From: Verrucomicrobiota bacterium
Lineage (GTDB): Bacteria > Verrucomicrobiota > Verrucomicrobiia > Limisphaerales > J093
Reading direction: 5' to 3'
Assembly (NCBI GenBank): GCA_016871715.1
Contig: VHCO01000040.1
Coordinates: forward strand, 1 to 41,164
Length of the DNA stretch: 41,164 bases
The translations under genes were made by a program, and so were the position numbers. Shown here one piece after another: positions 34,872 to 41,164 of the stretch. The notes beneath the pieces are model-generated. The model worked only from the letters and a program-made list of their open reading frames with translations. It was not told where the DNA came from and made no database searches. Numbering within the stretch: the first letter of the stretch is position 1; every line of letters starts with the position of its first letter.

Positions 34872-35108
34872 TGTTGGCGGCCATTCGCCTCTGGGTGCGC
34901 ATGAGACTAACTGGACTTGCTTGGACTTGCTCGTCGCTGAACGGTTCGATCCTAGAGGGCCGCCCGCGACTTACAAGCCGGATCGGCCAGGTCATGGGCT
35001 AAAGTTCATCCGGCATGGATTGCCCCTTAAGAACGCGGAAGGGCGAGCCGATAGCAGTCCCAGACGGTTCGTGGGGGACATCCCCACGGCGGTAACAATG
35101 ACCCGGCG
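34872..35108. other. Divergent spacer with hairpin at 35070-35088
   Basis: The region between the propeller gene and the EEP gene. CGTGGGG (35070-35076) and CCCCACG (35082-35088) form a 7-bp GC hairpin with loop GACAT, about 20 bases before the GTG at 35109. A second stem, CCCACCG/CGGTGGG (35154-35160, 35166-35172), overlaps the alternative start. No promoter could be assigned with confidence. Confidence 0.35.
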
Positions 35109-36212
35109 GTGAGGGCTACACATCGAGCGCTCGGAACGCGGAGCCCCAGGCCGCCCACCGCGAATCGGTGGGTGGCGTGGCAGCTCAAGTACAAGTCGCT
35201 CCGGGCCGACTTCTTCAAATTCAAGGTCGAGTTCACGGGACTGGTGTTGGTGTTCGGATTGTGCGCGGCCCTGGCCACCGGCCTGAGCTTCTTGGGTCGG
35301 GCCGGCTGGTTGTTCGAGTTGACCACGCATTTCCGGCCTCATTACGCCCTCGTCTTGTTGGCCATCGCCATCTGGTGTTGGGTCCGGCGCGAGCGCGCGA
35401 CAGCTTCGGTCTTCGCCCTGCCTGGCCTGGTGAACTTGGCCATTCTCCTGCCCTTCTTTGTCCAAAGCCCAGAGGCGGCGCCCGCGGGTGAGTCCCGGCT
35501 GCGCCTGCTGCTGATCAACGTCGGCGCCAGCAACCCGCGCGCGGACTTGGTCCGCGCCGTGCTGCGCGAGACCAAGCCGGACGTGGTCATCTTGCAGGAG
35601 ATCACCGCCCGTTGGCTCAACAAGCTCGCCGATCTCAAGTACACGTTCCCCCACCAACTCCTCGCCGATCGCGAGGACGATTTCGGGATGGCCCTCCTGA
35701 GCCGTGTCCCCTTGACCGATCCCCAGATCGTCTACCTGGGCGTGGCCGAACTTCCCACCCTGCAGGCCCGCGTACCGCTGGGAGACGAAACCGTGCTGGT
35801 GACCGGCACGCATCCGCTACCCCCCACCTCGCCCAAGTCTGCCCGACGCCGCAACGAACAACTACAGGCGCTGGCCGACACACTCGCCGGCGAGCCGGGT
35901 CTGAAGATCGTCCTAGGGGATCTCAACATGACGCCCTGGTCGCCCTACTACAAGCGGTTCCTCGAACAAACCGGACTTGCGGACACCGCGCTCGGCCAGG
36001 GCCTGCACGCAACTTGGCCGGCGCACCTGGGCGCCTTAGGCATCCCGCTCGACCACTGCCTGGCTTCACCCGAGCTGCCCGTGATCGAGCGACACGTTGG
36101 CCCCCCCGTAGGCTCGGATCACCTCCCCTTACTCGTCGAGCTCGCGCGAGATCGTTCAGTCTCGACCATTGCCTCTCCCCCCGTCCCTAACCGGCGCAAC
36201 CAGTCGAAGTGA
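35109..36212 (+). CDS. Membrane-anchored endonuclease/exonuclease/phosphatase-family protein
   Basis: 367 residues from GTG 35109, or 346 from GTG 35172; the second gives a cleaner N-terminus. Three hydrophobic helices (about 42-62, 78-92, 99-115) anchor it in the inner membrane. The EEP domain follows: LRLLLINVGASNP, DVVILQEITARW (metal-ligand Glu), GTHPLPPTSP, GDLNMTPWSPYY, and the terminal GSDHLPLLVEL with catalytic Asp-His. This YafD-like architecture is common, and its substrates (nucleic acid, phospholipid or inositol phosphate) are unknown. The gene ends 29 bp from the convergent GH127 gene. Confidence 0.85.
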   Translation: MRATHRALGTRSPRPPTANRWVAWQLKYKSLRADFFKFKVEFTGLVLVFGLCAALATGLSFLGRAGWLFELTTHFRPHYALVLLAIAIWCWVRRERATASVFALPGLVNLAILLPFFVQSPEAAPAGESRLRLLLINVGASNPRADLVRAVLRETKPDVVILQEITARWLNKLADLKYTFPHQLLADREDDFGMALLSRVPLTDPQIVYLGVAELPTLQARVPLGDETVLVTGTHPLPPTSPKSARRRNEQLQALADTLAGEPGLKIVLGDLNMTPWSPYYKRFLEQTGLADTALGQGLHATWPAHLGALGIPLDHCLASPELPVIERHVGPPVGSDHLPLLVELARDRSVSTIASPPVPNRRNQSK

Positions 36213-36241
36213 CTCCGCGTTCGGACCGCACCGCGACCGCC

Positions 36242-38626
36242 TCATTCGGCTAGACCCCGCACCATTCGGCAGCCGAACAGACCCCCAGCCCAGTGGCCCG
36301 GATGCGCCTGGAACCGCACCGTGACCTTCGACCGGCCACGCGTCAGCTCCAGGGGGATGGCATACACCACATCGAAGAACTGGCCGGGCCGATCTTGGAG
36401 GAGTTTCTGCGTCGCTATCTTCTGTCCGTCCACCGACAAGTCGAACTGGCGCGAGCCGGTTTCACCCCCCCAGTAGGTGCACTGCAATTGGTTGGGCCCG
36501 GCCGGGTCCACGGCCAACTCGAACGCGAACCAACCGCCGTCAATGGCATGCCGCCACTTGCGCCCCAGATGTTCTCCCGCACTGGTGTTTTCCCCCTGCA
36601 ATTTATGGTCGCGCTCCGGTTGCATCTCGCCGATACGCAGCACGTCGACCGTTCGCGCCGCCAACGCCGCCTCGCGCGCTTGGGCAGCCCGGATCTCCGC
36701 CTCGAGCGCGGACCAAGCCGCCGGAGTCGATCGGTCCAGGAAAACCGTGTATCGCCAGTCGTGCAGGTCGAAGAACGGCACCAACGCGACGTCGCGTGGC
36801 CGGCCAACGCCCTCCGTCTTGAACTCGAGCGCGGCGAGCGAGACCGGCTTCACCCAATCGCTCACCGGCCGCTCCCCCGACACCACCACGGGCACATAAA
36901 GGGCGTCCTGCGCGGCGGGGTCGTCCACGGGACCGAGCTTGGCCGCCAGCAACGTCGGACCATAAAAGATCGCCACGCGATTCGGATTGTCCGGCATCGC
37001 CTCGGTGCGCAGCCGCATCGGAAAGCGCACATCGACCGTGTCGCCGGTCTTCCAGGTGCGACGGATCGAAACGTAGCTCGAGGGGGAGCTGTCGGTCGTC
37101 AACGCCTCCCCGTTGACTCGCACCTCGAGTCCCGCGCTGGCCCAGTGCGGGTGGCGGAGACGCAGCGTGAACTCCTGCGGGCGCTCGCACGTGAAGACCA
37201 GCTTCGTCGAGTCGCCCAACGGCCATTGGGTCTCCTGCCGAACCGCCAGGGCGCGCTTCCGCCACTGCAATTCCGAGGCGATGAACAAGTTCACCCATAG
37301 AGCGTCGGCGTTGTGGAAGTAGATCCCCTCGCCGTAGCGCACGTGGTTCTCCATCCCGGTGCCCATGCAGCAGGTGAACCAGTCGAAGTGCCGCTGGTAG
37401 CTCTTCGTGCCGCCAGGCCGCAGCGTCAGATTGTAGATCACCCGACCGTCCGGGTGTTGCGAGGCGCGGATATGGTTCAGCAACGCCCGCTCGTAGAAGT
37501 CCGCCACCTCCGCCTCGGGCCGCCAACCGAAGATGTGACCGCTCAGCCGGAGCATGTTGTACACGTTGCACGTCTCCGTCGTGTCGTCGCTCAAGCGGTC
37601 GTTGAGCTGGTCGGGCGGACCAAAGTGTTCCCGGTCGCAATGGCCGCCCGTCACGTAACTGTGATGATGCGCCACGCGCTCCCAAAAAAAGTCCGCCGCG
37701 GCGCGGTCCGCGCGATCGCCCGTCAGTTCGTAGCGAACGGCCAACCCGGTCAGCTTGGGAATCTGTGTGTTGGCGTGTTTGCCCGGCAGGATGTCTTCGC
37801 CCCGCGCCAACGGTTCCAGGATGGCCCGATGATGGAACTGGCGCGCCAGGGCCAAGTAGCGAGGCTCGCCCGTGTCGGCGTACAGTTGCGCGAAGGTCTC
37901 GTTGATGCCGCCATGTTCGCAGGCCAAGACCCGCTGCATCTGCACGTCGGTGAGCGACGCGTGGATGCGCTCGAACCAGTCGGCCAACCTCCGGGCGACT
38001 TCCAAGGCCTGCCGGTTCCCACACAGCCGGTACGCGTCGCGCAAGCCGGCCAGGAGCTTGTGCAGCGTGTAGTTCGGCACCCAACACCCGTTGAGGTCGA
38101 AGCCGGCGGAACGGATGTTGCCCGCCGCGACCTCGGCATAGACGCGCTTGCCGTCGGGAATGGCCGCCACATAGCCGTTGCCGTGGGCCTGTTGGCATGC
38201 GGCCAACTCGCCCACCATGTAGTCCAACCGCCGCCGGAACTCCTCGTTGCCCGTGGCCGCCCAGGCTAGCGCACAGGCACTCAGGTAGTGGCCGGCCGAG
38301 TGCCCACTGACCCCTTGCCGTTCCCACCCCGGATAATGCTCCGCCTTCGGCTCCAGACCGGCCTCGGTCCGGAACCGGGCCAAAAACCGGTCCGGCTCGA
38401 GGCTCAGCAACCATCGCACCCCGCGGTCCTGGCCTTCCTTGAAAATCCCATCCAGCAGCCGCACGTCGTGGAGGCTGAACGGCGCGGCTTTCGGGAGGGC
38501 AACCGGCGAAATCTCGACTCCAGCCCCCAGCGCGCACGGCAAGGCCAAGAGCAAGAACCACAGCTCAGCCGCGCTCTGCACCCGGAGATCGTGCGCGGAG
38601 GCCCGCAACGCTTGATCGAGTTTCAT
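36242..38626 (-). CDS. GH127 family beta-L-arabinofuranosidase-like enzyme
   Basis: 794 residues from ATG 38626 (the longer frame to 38875 has no family similarity). A hydrophobic signal segment lies at about 20-36. The alpha/alpha-barrel (about 45-480) carries the GH127 zinc-cysteine site: E351 and C353 in DTTETCNVYN, and C419/C420 in DWFTCCMGTGMENH, corresponding by motif to E338, C340, C417 and C418 of Bifidobacterium HypBA1; E333 in HCDREHF may match the acid/base. Beta-sandwich domains follow, ending with a GH127 C-terminal module (about 695-794). It should release arabinofuranose from plant cell-wall glycans in the periplasm or outside. GH127 also includes other sugar specificities. Confidence 0.92.
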   Translation of the reverse strand: MKLDQALRASAHDLRVQSAAELWFLLLALPCALGAGVEISPVALPKAAPFSLHDVRLLDGIFKEGQDRGVRWLLSLEPDRFLARFRTEAGLEPKAEHYPGWERQGVSGHSAGHYLSACALAWAATGNEEFRRRLDYMVGELAACQQAHGNGYVAAIPDGKRVYAEVAAGNIRSAGFDLNGCWVPNYTLHKLLAGLRDAYRLCGNRQALEVARRLADWFERIHASLTDVQMQRVLACEHGGINETFAQLYADTGEPRYLALARQFHHRAILEPLARGEDILPGKHANTQIPKLTGLAVRYELTGDRADRAAADFFWERVAHHHSYVTGGHCDREHFGPPDQLNDRLSDDTTETCNVYNMLRLSGHIFGWRPEAEVADFYERALLNHIRASQHPDGRVIYNLTLRPGGTKSYQRHFDWFTCCMGTGMENHVRYGEGIYFHNADALWVNLFIASELQWRKRALAVRQETQWPLGDSTKLVFTCERPQEFTLRLRHPHWASAGLEVRVNGEALTTDSSPSSYVSIRRTWKTGDTVDVRFPMRLRTEAMPDNPNRVAIFYGPTLLAAKLGPVDDPAAQDALYVPVVVSGERPVSDWVKPVSLAALEFKTEGVGRPRDVALVPFFDLHDWRYTVFLDRSTPAAWSALEAEIRAAQAREAALAARTVDVLRIGEMQPERDHKLQGENTSAGEHLGRKWRHAIDGGWFAFELAVDPAGPNQLQCTYWGGETGSRQFDLSVDGQKIATQKLLQDRPGQFFDVVYAIPLELTRGRSKVTVRFQAHPGHWAGGLFGCRMVRGLAE

Positions 38627-38881
38627 GCCGCCATTCTCACGGCGCCAACACCCAGATGGCAAGCAGGATGAAGGCGCCCCCCCGAGTCCTCCCTGCCCTC
38701 GCTTCCTATCGGTTCTTCTCTGCCACCCGCCTCCAGGCAAACCATGATCTGAGGATGGGCGACCAAAAGTACCACGGCGGGGTGGCGCGGGCTTGGGCCA
38801 ACGCTGGGCGGTCTGCGGGAGGCCACGGTGCGCCACAACTCCCGGCAGCCTGCGGCCGACCGCAACCGAGGTCACGGGACG
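38627..38881. other. Spacer between CotH and GH127 genes
   Basis: 255 bp on the promoter side of the GH127 gene. Sequence is locally less GC-rich around 38735-38775, the probable minus-strand promoter zone, but no clear -35/-10 pair, dyad or terminator was found. Confidence 0.35.
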
Positions 38882-41164
38882 TCACGGCGCGCCGGGCAGC
38901 AACTGAACCTGATAAAAGCGGCGCGGAGCTGCGTCGGTGGCGCCTTCAGTCCAATGAGCATTCGATCCCTCGGCTATGATCGGTGGCGAAGCCGGTTCCC
39001 ACGCGCCACTCGAGAGGTCCGCATGAGTCCATACTCGGTAGCCGCGGCCCGGCAAGCTCGACCAGGCCAAGGCAAACCGGCCGGTAGCTTGCTGCGTCAG
39101 TTCGACGATGCGCACGGGCGGCATAGCGGGCGGTGGGCCGGGGTTGGCCGTGCCGGGGGTAGGCGGCGCCAAACGAAAGAACGGTTCGGGCGCCCCGTCG
39201 GGCCAACGGCCCTCACTTAGGTCGTCTGGCATCGGTCCGAATCGGACCATGTCGACAAGCTCGCCAGACGAATCGAACAACGCGATGAGTTCGCCGGCGC
39301 GGTCGAGCTGGAAGTTGACGTGGAGGTCGCCGCCGCTTTGGGTCTGCTCGGGTTGACCATCGGCCCAGACCATCAGGTAACCGCGCGGCGGCACCACGAC
39401 TCCGGCCGGGACCACGAACCGAGCCGGATCCGCCAGCGAATCGGTCAGCCGCCACCCGGCGAGCGCGACAGGGTCCGAGCTCGGATTGAACAGCTCGAAC
39501 CAGTCGTCGAAGGCGTTATCGCGCGGATCCGCGATCGCGCTGCGGTTGGCGGCCATCCACTCGTTGATGCGGACGGGGGTAGGAGTCGGAGTTGGACCAG
39601 TGAAGACCACGGTGCGCTGGGCGGTGGCAGAGGTCACGAGTCGATCCTTCGAGTCGTAGCCGCGGATGGCGAGGGTGTTCGTGCCGGCTGCCAGAGGGAG
39701 GCGCAACTCCCAATGGCTAACCGAGGTCCAGGAGACCGGGTATTCGACACCATTGACCTGCAGGGTCCGCACGCCTACGGGCGCAGTGCCCCGGAGGGTC
39801 AAGGGGGTTTGACCGGTGGTGACTAAGGCGGCCGGGTGGGTCACGGCGAACTCTGCCCGCACGGTGTCGAGTTGCGCCAGCAGGTAGGCGCGGCGTTGGC
39901 TGATCCAGGACTTGATGGCCGCGGGGCTGGCCAGCCCGAGGTTGTCGGCGCGGAAGGATGCGTATCGGGCGTCGAGCAGGGTCTCGAGGCGAGTGTTCTG
40001 ACCGACTTGGAACCAATCCCCCAGCGCCTCTTCGAGGGCGGCCCAGTAGCGCCGCACGAAGGCAGGGGTACGATACAGCCGGGTGAGGGTGGGATCGTTC
40101 ACGTCGAAGAGGGGCGCGGTTGGCGGATCGTTGAACACGCCCAGGCCGACGTCGAAATCCCAGCACATGAGTTTCCAGCCGTCGCGTTGCGGCTTGTAGA
40201 GGAAGGTGTTTTTGGCGTTGGGATTACCGAAGGCATCCCAGAACGAAGCCAAGTCGTTCATGGCGAAGGTCCGCATCCAATGGTCCACGTCCACCAGCGC
40301 CTCGACGCGTGGGAGGAAATCCGCGCCGGCATTCATGGCCTCGACCAGCGCGAACAGGTCGCTGAAGTCGTTCGCGGATCCGCTCACAGCACGGGGCCGC
40401 CAATTCCACCGGTACCGCCCCACCTTCTTGGCGCCACCGGTCGTTGTGAAATTCTCGAGTGTGTTCAGGATGCAGGGGTCGATGCGGTTGCCGAAGTTGT
40501 CGAATTCATTCCAGCAATCGGTCTTCCAGAGCGTGCCGGCGTCGTCGTTCGGGAACCATTCCGCGACCGTGTCGGCGCCGGGTTGTTGGGTGTCATCGTA
40601 GATCGTGCCGCGGCGCAGGCCGTTGACATACAGGTGAACGTAGCGCCGGTGCATATTCGGCAGGCCGTATTGTTCCAGGAACCAGTACATGAGCCCCTCA
40701 CGCTGGTCGGTGCTGTCGCGGATGGGCCAATCCAGGGTGAGCCGAGTCTCACCCAGGAAACGTGTCGGTTTCGCGAAGCTCAGGTCGTAACCGCAAAGGT
40801 TACCGGTGGGCGAGTTGTAGATGGGGGCGGTATAGGAGCTGCCGCTGTAACGAGCGCCGGCGTCGTAGCTCACGCGGTGGGCGCCGTAAACGAACGTTAC
40901 CGGAACATCTTCGTTGCTCATCTTCTCGCGCCCGGCCCAGACGTCGTGGCCGGCCTGCGTGAGCCACACCCGGTAGGTGCCAAAGGCGCTGACCGAGGCG
41001 GGTTCGCCCCAGCGAACCAGCGCCTCATGCTCGGGCGATCGAGAGGGAAATACGCTGGGCGCAGCGGGGCTGGCGGCGTCATCGGCAGTCAAATGAAACG
41101 CGACAAGGGCACCGGCGTTTTGTCCGGGGATGACGCCCGTGTAGATCCCATCCCCCGGCAGTTC
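38882..41164 (-). CDS. CotH-kinase and lamin-tail domain surface protein, 5' end beyond window
   Basis: The frame is open to the right edge (reading DGIYTGVIPGQNAGALVAF before the TTG at 41092), so the N-terminus is outside and 760 residues are visible. A segment typical of what precedes CotH comes first, then the CotH protein-kinase-like domain (about residues 95-435 of the visible part): FLEQYGLPNMHRRYVHLYVN, MNDLASFWDAFGNPNAKN, WKLMCWDFDVGLG. An Ig-like linker follows, then a lamin-tail domain (RINEWMAANRSAIADP, WFELFNPSSDPVALAGWRL), and a C-terminal FN3-like tail (WSSLPGRGYRVWTHADL). Large CotH/LTD proteins are a hallmark of Verrucomicrobia and Planctomycetes and are probably secreted. 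CotH phosphorylates proteins in Bacillus spores; the target here is unknown. Confidence 0.88.
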   Translation of the reverse strand, partial: ELPGDGIYTGVIPGQNAGALVAFHLTADDAASPAAPSVFPSRSPEHEALVRWGEPASVSAFGTYRVWLTQAGHDVWAGREKMSNEDVPVTFVYGAHRVSYDAGARYSGSSYTAPIYNSPTGNLCGYDLSFAKPTRFLGETRLTLDWPIRDSTDQREGLMYWFLEQYGLPNMHRRYVHLYVNGLRRGTIYDDTQQPGADTVAEWFPNDDAGTLWKTDCWNEFDNFGNRIDPCILNTLENFTTTGGAKKVGRYRWNWRPRAVSGSANDFSDLFALVEAMNAGADFLPRVEALVDVDHWMRTFAMNDLASFWDAFGNPNAKNTFLYKPQRDGWKLMCWDFDVGLGVFNDPPTAPLFDVNDPTLTRLYRTPAFVRRYWAALEEALGDWFQVGQNTRLETLLDARYASFRADNLGLASPAAIKSWISQRRAYLLAQLDTVRAEFAVTHPAALVTTGQTPLTLRGTAPVGVRTLQVNGVEYPVSWTSVSHWELRLPLAAGTNTLAIRGYDSKDRLVTSATAQRTVVFTGPTPTPTPVRINEWMAANRSAIADPRDNAFDDWFELFNPSSDPVALAGWRLTDSLADPARFVVPAGVVVPPRGYLMVWADGQPEQTQSGGDLHVNFQLDRAGELIALFDSSGELVDMVRFGPMPDDLSEGRWPDGAPEPFFRLAPPTPGTANPGPPPAMPPVRIVELTQQATGRFALAWSSLPGRGYRVWTHADLSSGAWEPASPPIIAEGSNAHWTEGATDAAPRRFYQVQLLPGAP

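Noticed and set aside
34938-34962. GGTTCGATCC resembling a tRNA T-arm
   Set aside because: The flanking 5-base arms do not pair and no acceptor, D-arm or anticodon arm can be built around it.
34858-34995. 46-residue extension of the propeller protein
   Set aside because: The AAGGAG site lies immediately before ATG 34857 and the extension has no signal-like character.
1-41164. CRISPR array, rRNA, tRNA or prophage
   Set aside because: No regularly spaced repeats, conserved RNA segments or phage structural genes were seen on reading the window.

Overview
The window is 41.2 kb of GC-rich bacterial chromosome. Gene content suggests a member of the Verrucomicrobiota, perhaps the Limisphaerales/Pedosphaera side. 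Pointers are a CotH/lamin-tail surface protein, a methyltransferase-like/PQQ-propeller fusion, a GH127 arabinofuranosidase, a RAYT-type transposase remnant, GYF_2 and DUF2752 membrane proteins and a Tat-exported aldo/keto reductase. This is inferred from family content; no rRNA, tRNA or CRISPR array was seen.

Left part (1-3.9 kb): the tail of a REP-associated tyrosine transposase with a hairpin and a short tandem repeat, then an NtrC-type sigma-54 response regulator and a GT39-like polytopic membrane glycosyltransferase.

Acetate block (4.15-14.5 kb, all plus strand): a fused ADP-forming acyl-CoA synthetase; a class-I CoA-transferase/hydrolase fused to a GNAT acetyltransferase; an AcuC-type (HDAC fold) deacetylase; AMP-forming acetyl-CoA synthetase (acs) with the classical acetylatable lysine motif; an OFA-family MFS carrier; and an outer-membrane barrel. 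Together these can interconvert acetate/acyl-CoA by three routes and carry both a writer and an eraser of lysine acetylation beside the Acs target. The block is split by a 440-bp spacer holding an AT-rich island flanked by two copies of a palindrome.

Middle (14.5-19.8 kb): a CHASE2-PAS-histidine kinase-receiver hybrid sensor and, upstream of it, a TPR/outer-membrane barrel gene that is broken. The TPR gene has a one-base frameshift and lacks its 5' end. It abuts, head to head near 19,020, another 5'-less gene encoding C-terminal Ig/cadherin-like domains. This is either a real rearrangement scar or an assembly join.

Right part (19.8-41.2 kb): purM, a zinc-ribbon protein, an aldo/keto reductase, a B12-binding radical SAM enzyme, a GT2 glycosyltransferase, three overlapping membrane-protein genes, mutY divergent from rnhC, a YtcJ-like amidohydrolase, the methyltransferase/PQQ-propeller protein, a membrane-anchored EEP-fold hydrolase, GH127, and a CotH/lamin-tail protein that runs off the right edge. 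The exported hydrolases and surface proteins fit a polysaccharide-degrading lifestyle.

No wholly unprecedented system could be proven from the sequence. The strongest leads are the acetylation-controlled acetate module, the junction near 19,020, the tri-gene membrane cluster, and a strong G-quadruplex motif in a divergent promoter region.
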